Source: Cryptosporangium aurantiacum
GTDB lineage: Bacteria > Actinomycetota > Actinomycetes > Mycobacteriales > Cryptosporangiaceae
Direction: 5' to 3'
Assembly (NCBI RefSeq): GCF_900143005.1
Contig: NZ_FRCS01000021.1
Coordinates: 37,329-101,328 of the forward strand
Length of the DNA: 64,000 bases
Numbering within the stretch: the first letter of the stretch is position 1; the number at the start of each line of letters is the position of its first letter. Positions 33,851 through 41,572 of this stretch are shown piece by piece. The notes beneath the pieces are model-generated. The model saw only the letters and a list, made by a program, of their open reading frames with translations, did no database searches and had not been told where the DNA came from. The position numbers and the translations under genes are program-made.

Positions 33851-34591
33851 ATGCCGGGAGGCAGACTCACCCAGCAGGAACGCCAGCAGATCGCGCTGGG
33901 ACTAGCGGACGGCCTCGCCTATGCCGAGATCGCTCGCGGCCTCGATCGGCCGACCTCGACGATCACGCGTGAAGTGATGCGCAACGGCGGCCCTACCGGC
34001 TACCGCGCCGACCTGGCCCAGCGCGCTACCCAGCAGCGCACGCACCGGCGCCGTCAGGCGACACCTGCGGAGAGGCAAGCGCTTCCGCAGGTCCACGGAC
34101 GCGACCCCGAGGCCGTCCGCGAGTACGAGGAGACGCTCACCACCGTCTACATGACCTCAGGCCTGCCCAAGATGATGGCCCGGGTGCTGTCCTGCCTCTA
34201 CACCACCGACTCCGGCAGCCTCACCGCGTCCGAACTGGCCCAGCGTCTGCAGGTCAGCCCGGCGTCGGTCTCCAAGGCGGTCGCGCTCCTGGAGGGCCTC
34301 GAACTCGTTCGCCGGGTCCGCGACGAGCGCCGCCGCGAGCGCTACGTCGTCGACGATGACCTCTGGTACCAGTCGATGATCCGCAGCGCCAAGGACAACG
34401 CGCTACTCGTCGAAACCGCACGCAAGGGCGTCAACATTCTGGGGGTCGGCACGCCTGCCGGCACCCGTTTGGAGAACACCGCCCGCTTCCTCGACTTCGT
34501 CACCGAAGCCCTCATCCGCGCTGCCGAACAAGCCCGCGCGGTCCTCCACTCGAAGGTCGACGCAGACCCTCCCGCGGAACGCGACTCCTGA
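33851..34591 (+). CDS. MarR/GbsR-like regulator with IS30-type N-terminal HTH (246 aa)
   Basis: Residues 1-70 are an IS30-transposase-like helix-turn-helix (RLTQQERQQIALGLADGL, EIARGLDRPTSTITREV, then a basic RATQQRTHRRRQ stretch). Residues about 85-200 form a MarR/GbsR winged helix (SLTASELAQRLQVSPASVSK, wing RRERYVVDD). The two DNA-binding modules may explain the many half-sites in the promoter region it shares with the divergent DUF4097-DrrAB operon, which it presumably represses. No DDE catalytic residues are present, so it is not a transposase. GAGGGGGAA precedes the ATG at 33851. Confidence 0.82.
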   Translation: MPGGRLTQQERQQIALGLADGLAYAEIARGLDRPTSTITREVMRNGGPTGYRADLAQRATQQRTHRRRQATPAERQALPQVHGRDPEAVREYEETLTTVYMTSGLPKMMARVLSCLYTTDSGSLTASELAQRLQVSPASVSKAVALLEGLELVRRVRDERRRERYVVDDDLWYQSMIRSAKDNALLVETARKGVNILGVGTPAGTRLENTARFLDFVTEALIRAAEQARAVLHSKVDADPPAERDS

Positions 34592-34617
34592 CGCCACTTC
34601 TAGGGCGCCCCGGCGGA

Positions 34618-34989
34618 TCAGCCGTTGGGGCGGGACGGGATCGCCTGGAGCGACCACTTGTTGCCGTCGGGATCGCGGAAGTACACGAAGTTGCCCCAGG
34701 GCTGGACGTCGACCTCGCTCGCCTCGGCACCGGCGTCGAGCAACTGGGCGCGCGCGGCCTCGGCGTCGGGGACCACGACCTGGATCTCCTGCGTGCCGGG
34801 AGCCAGCTCGGTGACGCCGTCGCCGATCACGATCGAGCATGCCGACCCGGGCGGCGTCAGCTGCACGAACCGCAGGCCTTCGTGCACCTTGTGGTCATGG
34901 TCGGCGTTGAACCCGACGCTCACGTAGAACGCCTTGGCGCGGTCGACGTCGGTCACCGGAATGGGAACGAGTTCGATTTTCCAAGTCAT
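34618..34989 (-). CDS. VOC-family (glyoxalase-like) protein (123 aa)
   Basis: One full vicinal-oxygen-chelate domain with two beta-alpha-beta-beta-beta units: IELVPIPVTDVDRAKAFYVSVGF at the N-terminus and WGNFVYFRDPDGNKWSLQ at the C-terminus. The latter is the standard DPDGN turn. Metal ligands would be a His or Gln of the first strand and a Glu, but the first-strand His is absent (IELVPI), so the protein may be a non-enzymatic VOC binding protein, for example for an antibiotic or other xenobiotic. ATG 34989 is 6 bases after TACGGT, indicating leaderless transcription. Confidence 0.82.
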   Translation of the reverse strand: MTWKIELVPIPVTDVDRAKAFYVSVGFNADHDHKVHEGLRFVQLTPPGSACSIVIGDGVTELAPGTQEIQVVVPDAEAARAQLLDAGAEASEVDVQPWGNFVYFRDPDGNKWSLQAIPSRPNG

Positions 34990-35019
34990 GGCCCGACCGT
35001 AGAACGCGGGTGTGACACT

Positions 35020-35535
35020 TCAGGCCAGTTCCTCGGCGAGGAGATCCATCAGCAACCCGTCGTGCCAGCCGCCGTCCGGGCCGCGCTCGTAGCGACGCAT
35101 GACACCGACCGGACGGAAACCGACCTTCGCGTAACACCGGATCGCCGCCTCGTTGTCGGCGGCCGGATCGATCACCAGCCGATGGTGACCGCGCTCGTCG
35201 ATCAGATACCGGGCGAGCGTGCGGACGGCGTCCGTGCCCAGGCCACGACCGTGGACCGCGGGATCCAGGTAGATGTCGATGCTGGCGTGCCGGTACTCCG
35301 GGTCCTCCTCCTCGCCCCACTGGATGGCGCCGACGACGCGGTCCTCGAATTGGACGGCCAGCACGACGACGTCGTCTTCGGTCAGTTCCCCGGCCACCGT
35401 GCCGGTCAGGTCCTCACCGCCGCGCCACCGGTCGTACACCTCGGGCTTCGACCGGATCGCGGCCAGTGCCGGTACGTCGTCCGCGGTCGCCACACGCAGG
35501 CGCACCAGCGTCCCCGACAGCGTCGTCGTCTGCAT
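35020..35535 (-). CDS. GNAT N-acetyltransferase, AAC(6-prime)/RimJ-like (171 aa)
   Basis: A GNAT fold with the acetyl-CoA pyrophosphate-binding loop in LDPAVHGRGLGTDAVRTLARYL (the R/Q-x-x-G-x-G/A motif), and the later RLVIDPAADNEAAIRCYAKVGFRPVGVMRRYER segment typical of aminoglycoside 6-prime-acetyltransferase-like GNATs. The acceptor may be an aminoglycoside, polyamine or protein N-terminus, and resistance cannot be concluded. The start is ATG 35535 with TAGCGT 6 bases upstream. It is expressed away from, and not overlapping, the VOC gene 30 bases downstream. Confidence 0.85.
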   Translation of the reverse strand: MQTTTLSGTLVRLRVATADDVPALAAIRSKPEVYDRWRGGEDLTGTVAGELTEDDVVVLAVQFEDRVVGAIQWGEEEDPEYRHASIDIYLDPAVHGRGLGTDAVRTLARYLIDERGHHRLVIDPAADNEAAIRCYAKVGFRPVGVMRRYERGPDGGWHDGLLMDLLAEELA

Positions 35536-35570
35536 GGAACGACGCTAGCCCGCAACGCGGGCGAGGACGA

Positions 35571-35596
35571 GACCCCCGCGCGGCGGCACGGGGGTC
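35571..35596 (-). terminator. Terminator hairpin after the membrane-protein gene
   Basis: GACCCCCG and CGGGGGTC form an 8-bp stem with a 10-base loop, 15 bases beyond the stop of the gene at 35611. A second small hairpin, GCCCGC-AAC-GCGGGC, lies just after it (35548-35562). Confidence 0.6.
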
Positions 35597-35610
35597 GATC
35601 GGGTGGCGCG

Positions 35611-36177
35611 TCAGTCGACGGCGGCAGGTTCGAGGACCCGCGCGCGGGTCGGTGCGGCGATTGCGGCGAGCGGGACGACGATCAGGACGTTCCCCAGGAC
35701 CGCGAGCCAGCCGAGGTTGGCGATGTGGGCGATCGGCCAGACCACCGCCGCGAGCACCAGCAGCGCGACGATCCACGGCGCCTGGCTGCGGCGGTAGGCC
35801 AGGCCGATGAGCAGCAACGTCAGCGGGAAGCAGAGCCCGAGCACCTTGATCAGCGCAGCAGCGCCGGAGGCGTCATTCAGGTCGGTGTCGCCGAGCGAGA
35901 CGTGGATCGAGTTGAAGCCGTAGCCGATGTTCCCCGCGCCGCCGAGCACGCCCACGATCAGCAAGGCAGCGCCGAAGGCGCCGCCGCCGGTGACCGTCAG
36001 GACACGGAGCAGGACGAGTAGGAACGCGGCCGAGCCCAGGACGTGGACGATCGCGGCGCCGGAGTCGTCCCAACCGCGGAGCGCGTACAGGACGTCGGTG
36101 AGCAGCAGGAGCAACGGTGCGACGACCAGGGAAGCGGTGAGGATCCGGTCGACGGGTGAGTCCGGAACTGACCTCAT
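35611..36177 (-). CDS. Polytopic membrane protein (188 aa)
   Basis: Five to six hydrophobic helices span almost the entire chain: SLVVAPLLLLLTDVLYAL, VLGSAAFLLVLLRVLTV, FGAALLIVGVLGGAGNIG, VLGLCFPLTLLLIGLAY, WIVALLVLAAVVWPIAHI and LGNVLIVVPLAAIAA. No charged transport signature or known fold is evident. GAAGGAG lies 6 bases before the ATG at 36177, which decides that start over one 51 bases upstream. It diverges from the sensor kinase beginning at 36315; such pairs often share regulation, but nothing more specific can be said. Confidence 0.72.
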   Translation of the reverse strand: MRSVPDSPVDRILTASLVVAPLLLLLTDVLYALRGWDDSGAAIVHVLGSAAFLLVLLRVLTVTGGGAFGAALLIVGVLGGAGNIGYGFNSIHVSLGDTDLNDASGAAALIKVLGLCFPLTLLLIGLAYRRSQAPWIVALLVLAAVVWPIAHIANLGWLAVLGNVLIVVPLAAIAAPTRARVLEPAAVD

Positions 36178-36314
36178 GGCGACTCCTTCGAGAGGGCGGC
36201 GGTGAGCGTTCCTGACGTTGGTCGCCACGGCGTTCTACAGCATCAGCGCAGCCCCTGGACTTGTGCAGGGTCAGCACTGATCCGCTTGCCGTACGGCTCT
36301 GCCACGATGCCGAC

Positions 36315-38243
36315 ATGGCCCGGACCGCACTACTCGGCCCGGCGATCGGTGCCGTCACGTCCGGGCTGGTCGTCGGTGGGTTTGCGCTGGGCGTGCACCT
36401 CGGGAATCTGCACAACGGTCTGATCGCGGTCGCGTTCACCACGGTCGGTCTGTACGTGACCAGGCAGCGACCGGGCAACCGGGAGGGGTGGCTGTTCGTC
36501 GCTGTCGGGGTCACGCACGCGCTGATGTTCGCCGGACGCCAGTACGGCCTGCACCCCGGCCCGCTGCCCGGTGCGTCCTGGATCGGTTGGTTCGGCGTGT
36601 GGCCGCTGCCGCTGGTGCTGGTCCTGGTCGGCGTCACGCTGATGTGTTTCCCCACCGGACGGCTGCCGTCGCCGGGTTGGCGGCCGGTGGTCGTCGTACT
36701 CGCGGTCGCCGGGCTCGTGCTCGCCGTGGTGTCCGCGCTGTGGCCGGTCGAGTACGCGCGCACCGAGCTCGTCGCGCCGCATCCGCTGAGCCTTCCGGGA
36801 AGTGCGGGCGCCACTGCCTTCTACGACGTGGCCCGCGCCGTGGCGTACTTGCTCTTCCAGCTGGCCGGCGTCGTGTGCCTGGTGGTCCGCCTGGCGCGCG
36901 CGCCGAGCGACGAGGCTCGCCAGGTGCGCTGGGTGGTCTTCACCGGCGCGGCCACCGCGCTGATCATGGTCGGGGGATTGGTCCTCCTGCGGTCGCCGTT
37001 ACCCGGCGTGCTGGCTGTTCCGGCGATCCCGGTCGCCGCAGGTGCCGCGATCCTGAAGTACCACCTCTACGGCATCGACCCGGTCATCAACCGGACGCTG
37101 GTGTTCGGCACGATGGCCGTCGCCGTGACGCTCGGCTACATCGTGGTCGTCGCGGGCGTCGGACAGTTGCTCGATGGCCAGGGCACGATGCTCTCGCTGG
37201 TCGCCACCGCGGTGGTCGCGGTGGCGTTCGAGCCGCTGCGACAACGGGTGCAGCGCGCCGCGGACCGGCTCGTCTACGGGCGTCGCGCCACCCCGTACGA
37301 GGCTCTGTCCCGGTTGTCGGCTCACCTCGCAGCCCCGGCGGGTGGCCTGCTCGACGGCGTCTGCGCGACGATCGCGGACGGAGCCAGGGCCCGTCAGGTG
37401 GTGCTGTGGACCGGTCCGCCCGACGAGTTGCGCGCGGTGTCCGCGTGGCCGGCTTCAACGCTCCCGGCTGCGCCGCGGGCGTTGACCGAGCTGCAGGCCA
37501 CCCCGGTGGTCCACGACGGACGGTTCCGGGGCGCCCTCACCGTCACCAAGCCGCCCGGGGAAGTGCTCTCGACCGCTGAGCGGCGGCTGGTCGGTGACCT
37601 CGCCGCGCAGGCCGGGCTGATCCTGGAGCTGCGCGCGACCGCACAGCGTCTGGTGGCTGCCGGCGACGCAGCGCGGCGGCGCGTCGAGCGCGATCTGCAC
37701 GATGGCGTCCAGCAGCGCCTGGTGACCGTGGCGTTCGAGCTCGGCAGCCTCGTCCGGCTGGCGACGGCGCAGGGCAGTGCGGAGCTCAGCGCCAAGGCCG
37801 AGGCCGCACGCGTCCAGTTGTTGGAGGCCACCGCTGAGCTGCGGGAGACCGCACGCGGGCTTCACCCGGCAGTGCTGACCCAGGACGGTCTGGTGGCCGC
37901 CGTGGAGTTTCTGGCCGACCGATCAGCGGTGCCGGTCCGCCTGACCGTGGACGTCGGCCGGCGCCTGGCGCCCGAAGTCGAGGCCACGGCGTTCTTCGTG
38001 CTGAGCGAGTGCCTGACCAACGTCGCGAAGCACGCCGGAGCCGGCCTGGTCACCGTGCGCGCCGAGCTGACCGACGACGGGCTCGTCCTGGAGGTGGCCG
38101 ATGACGGGATCGGCGGTGCGGTCGTGCGACCCGGCAGCGGGCTGGAGGGCCTCACCGACCGGCTGGCGCTCCTCGACGCTCGCCTGGTCATCAACAGCGA
38201 GCCGACCGGCACGCAAGTGCGGACGGTGATCCCGTGCGGGTGA
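36315..38243 (+). CDS. Large membrane sensor histidine kinase, HisKA_3 type (642 aa)
   Basis: Up to nine membrane helices fill residues 5-320 in two blocks, followed by a linker (EPLRQRVQRAADRLVYGRR) seen in many actinobacterial kinases and a GAF-like segment (about 335-440). The phosphoacceptor helix is ERDLHDGVQQRLV with His462, and the ATPase domain has TNVAKHAG and DDGIGGAV. This is the largest of the four kinases here. The ATG at 36315 lies 6 bases after CACGAT. Its end overlaps the response-regulator start by 10 bases. A cytoplasmic or membrane ligand for the GAF-like part is possible. Confidence 0.87.
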   Translation: MARTALLGPAIGAVTSGLVVGGFALGVHLGNLHNGLIAVAFTTVGLYVTRQRPGNREGWLFVAVGVTHALMFAGRQYGLHPGPLPGASWIGWFGVWPLPLVLVLVGVTLMCFPTGRLPSPGWRPVVVVLAVAGLVLAVVSALWPVEYARTELVAPHPLSLPGSAGATAFYDVARAVAYLLFQLAGVVCLVVRLARAPSDEARQVRWVVFTGAATALIMVGGLVLLRSPLPGVLAVPAIPVAAGAAILKYHLYGIDPVINRTLVFGTMAVAVTLGYIVVVAGVGQLLDGQGTMLSLVATAVVAVAFEPLRQRVQRAADRLVYGRRATPYEALSRLSAHLAAPAGGLLDGVCATIADGARARQVVLWTGPPDELRAVSAWPASTLPAAPRALTELQATPVVHDGRFRGALTVTKPPGEVLSTAERRLVGDLAAQAGLILELRATAQRLVAAGDAARRRVERDLHDGVQQRLVTVAFELGSLVRLATAQGSAELSAKAEAARVQLLEATAELRETARGLHPAVLTQDGLVAAVEFLADRSAVPVRLTVDVGRRLAPEVEATAFFVLSECLTNVAKHAGAGLVTVRAELTDDGLVLEVADDGIGGAVVRPGSGLEGLTDRLALLDARLVINSEPTGTQVRTVIPCG

Positions 38244-38878
38244 TGCTCGCCGACGACGCAGTGCTGCTGCGGGAAGGCCTGGCCAGGATCCTCACCGAGA
38301 TCGACTTCGTCGTGACCGGTCAGGCCGGCGATGGGCCTCGGCTGCTCGACCTGGTCCGCCGCGACCCGCCCGACGTGGCGGTGATCGACCTGCGCATGCC
38401 GCCGGGCTTCTCGGCCGAGGGCATCGAGACGGCGGCGGCGATCCGGGCGAGCACGCCCGCCGTAGGACTGATGCTGCTCTCGCAGTACGTCGAGGTGCAC
38501 CACGCCCTCCGGCTGATCACCGAGTTCGACGGTGGCGTCGGCTACCTGCTCAAGGATCGGGTCTCGGACCTCGCCGCGTTCGGCGCCGACCTGCGGCGGG
38601 TCGCCGGCGGGCAGACCGTCATCGACCCGGAGCTGGTGACCCGCCTGGTCGCACGACGTCGCGAGCGGGACCCGCTCGACTCGCTGACCGGACGCGAACG
38701 CGCGGTCCTCGCACTGATGGCGCAGGGCCTGTCGAACGCAGCGGTCGCCGACGAGCTGCACCTGGCGATCAAGACCGTGGAGGCGCACATCCGGTCGATC
38801 TTCACCAAGCTCGACCTGGCCCCCGACGAGCGCGAGCACCGGCGCGTGCGGGCGGTGCTGACGTTCCTCCGCGCCTGA
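38234..38878 (+). CDS. NarL/FixJ family response regulator (214 aa)
   Basis: The receiver has D7/D8, phosphoacceptor Asp52 (IDLRMPP) and Lys107 (GYLLKDRV). The LuxR helix-turn-helix is near residues 150-198 (LTGRERAVLALMAQGLSNAA, KTVEAHIRSIFTKLDL). The start is a GTG ten bases inside the kinase gene. It pairs with the kinase at 36315. Between its stop and the next gene are only 48 bases without a clear terminator, so the SnoaL-like gene downstream may be read from the same transcript. Confidence 0.91.
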   Translation: MRVMLADDAVLLREGLARILTEIDFVVTGQAGDGPRLLDLVRRDPPDVAVIDLRMPPGFSAEGIETAAAIRASTPAVGLMLLSQYVEVHHALRLITEFDGGVGYLLKDRVSDLAAFGADLRRVAGGQTVIDPELVTRLVARRRERDPLDSLTGRERAVLALMAQGLSNAAVADELHLAIKTVEAHIRSIFTKLDLAPDEREHRRVRAVLTFLRA

Positions 38879-38926
38879 GCCGGGTATCTCAGCGCTGTCC
38901 GTGGAAAGCCGGAATGGGGTCGCGAG

Positions 38927-39328
38927 ATGTCGACGCTCGACCTGCGGAGCCACTACACGAACTACATCGCGACGTTGAACCACCGTCGTTTCGACGACCT
39001 GCTGACGTTCGTCTGCGAGGACCTCACCTACAACGACGTGTCGATGACCTCCGGGCAGTACCGCGCGTTGCTCGAGGACGACGTCCGCCGGATCCCCGAC
39101 CTGTACTTCGAGGTGATGCACCTGATCGTGGAGGGCGACGTCGTCGCCTGCCGGTTGCGCTTCGACTGCACTCCGCGGGAACCGTTCCGGGGCCTGGCGC
39201 CGACCGGGGCCCGGGTCGTGTTCACCGAGCACGTGTTCTACCGGTTCCGGGACGACCGCATCAGCCAGGTGTGGTCGCTGCTGGACGTCGAGGCGCTGCA
39301 GAACCAGATGCGGGGGTGGGGTCACTGA
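38927..39328 (+). CDS. SnoaL-like ester cyclase-family protein (133 aa)
   Basis: An NTF2-fold protein of the SnoaL polyketide-cyclase group: N-terminal helices (LRSHYTNYIATLNHRRFDDLLTFV), VEGDVVACRLRFDCTP, and a C-terminal FTEHVFYRFRDDRISQVWSLLD strand pair. There are no polyketide genes nearby, so it is more likely a small-molecule isomerase/hydrolase or a binding protein than an antibiotic cyclase. The ATG at 38927 follows a weak GGGG site. Its last seven bases overlap the convergent ArsR-like regulator gene. Confidence 0.82.
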   Translation: MSTLDLRSHYTNYIATLNHRRFDDLLTFVCEDLTYNDVSMTSGQYRALLEDDVRRIPDLYFEVMHLIVEGDVVACRLRFDCTPREPFRGLAPTGARVVFTEHVFYRFRDDRISQVWSLLDVEALQNQMRGWGH

Positions 39329-40332
39329 TATGACGAAATGCGAGCCGACGAGGTGACGTCAGCTCCCAGCTGGGTCCGTCGGTACAGCACCTCGTGACCC
39401 TGCCGCCGCGCGCTGACGAGGCCGGCGTCGCGCAATACGGCCAGGTGCGCGGACACCGTGGACGGAGCCAGCCCGTGCAGCCTGGCGAGCGTCGTCGTGG
39501 ACGTCGGCTCCTCCAGCCCGGACAGCAGCGCGGCCCGGTTGGTGCCGAGCAGACGAGCGAGCGCGTCCGACGGTGGCCGGGGTGGCGTCTGCCAGGTGCG
39601 CGCCATGCCACGGGCGGGATAGATCACGGTCGGCTGCCACGGTGGTGCGAATCCGCTGATCGTGTCCGGCCAGGCGAAGACGCTCGGCATCAGCAGCAGG
39701 CCCTGCCCGGCGAGCTCCTGGTCGAGCACCGTGCTGCCGCTGCGCAGCGAGAGCGTCCCGTCGGCCCAGCTGACGTCGGGATGGAGGTCGTCGAAGAGCG
39801 CCCGCAAGCCGCCCTCGGCGAGCCGGCGCGACCGGTCGGCGATGTCGGCCTCCAGCACGCCGCGCAGGCGAGACCAGTCCGCGGCCACCAGCGTGTGCCA
39901 GGCGCGCTCGGTGGCGTCGGCCAGCGCGTGGACGGCGGCTGCCGGGTCGGCGAGCAACGCACGCCGCGCCGGGGTCTCCGGGTCCGCGCCGCAACTGGCG
40001 AACGACCTGGTCATTTCCTGGAAGGCCAGGTCCGGATCGGTGCCGCGCAGAGCGTCGATCTCAGCACTGAAGTCGGCCACCCGGCCGAGAGGCGCAGCCG
40101 GCGGCGGACCGAGGAAGTCCGGCGTGTAGCCGCGTGCCGGCATCAGCAGTGTGAGCGGTGCCAGGTCCAAGCCGGACAGCACCCGCCGGGACCGGCGGAG
40201 CCAGCTGTGGTGGTAGCCGTGCCGCGACGGTCGGAGCAGCGTCCGCACCGCCTCGTGCGTCTCGCACAGCGGCGACACTGCGAAACGGCACCGTAAGAGA
40301 TCTTCGTCGGCGAAGCGTAGGCGTAGCGGCAT
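39322..40332 (-). CDS. ArsR-like winged-helix regulator with DUF5937 N-terminal domain (336 aa)
   Basis: The C-terminal 75 residues are an ArsR/SmtB-type winged helix (STTTLARLHGLAPSTVSAHLAVLRDAGLVSARRQGHEVLYRRT) with no metal-binding Cys pair. The N-terminal 250 residues match the DUF5937 pattern (RLRFADEDLLRCRFAVSPLCETHEA ... YTPDFLGPP), which is commonly joined to this HTH in actinomycetes and is probably the effector domain. GGAGG lies 9-10 bases before the ATG at 40332. The MFS exporter gene is divergent, 61 bases away, and is the likely target: ligand-induced derepression of efflux. Confidence 0.85.
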   Translation of the reverse strand: MPLRLRFADEDLLRCRFAVSPLCETHEAVRTLLRPSRHGYHHSWLRRSRRVLSGLDLAPLTLLMPARGYTPDFLGPPPAAPLGRVADFSAEIDALRGTDPDLAFQEMTRSFASCGADPETPARRALLADPAAAVHALADATERAWHTLVAADWSRLRGVLEADIADRSRRLAEGGLRALFDDLHPDVSWADGTLSLRSGSTVLDQELAGQGLLLMPSVFAWPDTISGFAPPWQPTVIYPARGMARTWQTPPRPPSDALARLLGTNRAALLSGLEEPTSTTTLARLHGLAPSTVSAHLAVLRDAGLVSARRQGHEVLYRRTQLGADVTSSARISSYQ

Positions 40333-40393
40333 CGGTGATTCGCCTCCCGACGAAAGACTAGGTGGCGCCCATCGACGCCAGCACGCTGCGGCC

Positions 40394-41572
40394 ATGGTCC
40401 TCGGATATCGGGCCGTGCTCGCGGTCGGTGAGTTCCGAGCGGTTCTCCTCGCGCACGCCCTCTCGATGCTCGGCACCGTGGTTTGCGAGCTCGCGCTGTC
40501 GGTGCTGGTGTACCGGCTCACCGGATCGCCGCTGCTCAGCGCGCTGACGTTCGCGCTCGGGCTGCTGCCGTACGTGGCCGGCGGCACCGTGCTGTCGGCG
40601 GTCGCCGACCGGTTTCCCGCCCGGCGTGTGCTCGTCGTCTGTGATCTGGTCTGCGCCTGCTGCGCCGTCGGGCTGGCGCTGCCCGGCGTTCCGGTCGCCG
40701 GGCTGCTCGTGCTGCGCTGTCTGCTGGCCGTGATCGCGCCGGTCTTCGTGGGGACGCGGGCCGCGACGCTGAGCGACGTGCTGGACGGGCCGGAACGTTT
40801 TGTTCTCGGGAACTCCGCCCTTCGCGTGACGTCGCAGGGCGCGCAGCTGGGTGGCTTCGGCGCCGGCGGGTTGCTGCTCACGGTCGTCGAGCCCCGCGCC
40901 GTGCTGGGGCTGACCGTCGGCACGTTCCTGGCGTCCGCCGTACTGCTCGGGCTCGGCACCCGCGCCCGCCCGGCCCGCGACAGCACGGTGGCGATCGCGT
41001 CGCTCACCGGCATCCGGCAGCTGTTCGCCGACCGGCGGATCCGCGCGCTGCTCCTGTACGCCTGGGTGCCGCCGCTGTTCGTCGTGGTGTCCGAGGTGCT
41101 GCTGACGCCCTACGTCGCGGCGGTGGGGGAAGGGCCGGCGGCGTTGGGGATCCTGATGTGCGGGATGCCGATCGGCGCGATCGGCGGCTCGTTGCTCGCC
41201 GGGAACCTGCTCAGCCATCGGTCCAGGGTCCGGCTGTCGCGGCCGGTGGTGGTGCTGGCGACGCTGCCGGGGCTCGGGTACCTGGCGCAGCCGAGCGTGG
41301 GCTGGGCGCTGCTCTGCCAGATCGGTATCGGGTGCGGCATCGTCTACAGGTTCGGCCTGGACGACTGGTTTCTCGCCGCCGTACCCGAGGAGCTCCGCGG
41401 CCGGGCGATGACCCTGCTGACCGCAGGCATGATGACGACGCAGGGCCTGGGCATGGCGCTCGCCGGGTTGGCGGCCGAGTTCTTCCCCGTGCACCTGGTC
41501 ATCGCGGGCGGCGGTGCGGTCGCGCTGCTCTGCGTCAGCGGGGTGGTGAGTCAGCTAGGCCGCCCGCGGTGA
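40394..41572 (+). CDS. MFS transporter, probable drug exporter (392 aa)
   Basis: A 12-helix major facilitator protein with the motif-A-like loop ADRFPARRVLVVCDLV between helices 2 and 3 and a second-half pseudo-repeat (LSHRSRVRLSRPVVVLATL). It resembles the small MFS proteins that are typically divergent from ArsR-like regulators and export drugs or toxic metabolites by proton antiport. CACGCT lies 6 bases before the ATG at 40394. The end of the gene overlaps the convergent LuxR gene by 38 bases, the largest such overlap in the window. Confidence 0.87.
   Translation: MVLGYRAVLAVGEFRAVLLAHALSMLGTVVCELALSVLVYRLTGSPLLSALTFALGLLPYVAGGTVLSAVADRFPARRVLVVCDLVCACCAVGLALPGVPVAGLLVLRCLLAVIAPVFVGTRAATLSDVLDGPERFVLGNSALRVTSQGAQLGGFGAGGLLLTVVEPRAVLGLTVGTFLASAVLLGLGTRARPARDSTVAIASLTGIRQLFADRRIRALLLYAWVPPLFVVVSEVLLTPYVAAVGEGPAALGILMCGMPIGAIGGSLLAGNLLSHRSRVRLSRPVVVLATLPGLGYLAQPSVGWALLCQIGIGCGIVYRFGLDDWFLAAVPEELRGRAMTLLTAGMMTTQGLGMALAGLAAEFFPVHLVIAGGGAVALLCVSGVVSQLGRPR

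Noticed and set aside
33851..34060. IS30 insertion element
   Set aside because: Only the HTH part is similar; there is no DDE catalytic domain, no terminal inverted repeats and no target-site duplication, and the frame continues as a MarR-like regulator.
34618..35535. Antibiotic resistance island (VOC binding protein plus GNAT acetyltransferase)
   Set aside because: Each gene has its own leaderless promoter and neither has features specific to drug inactivation; the families are too broad for such a claim.
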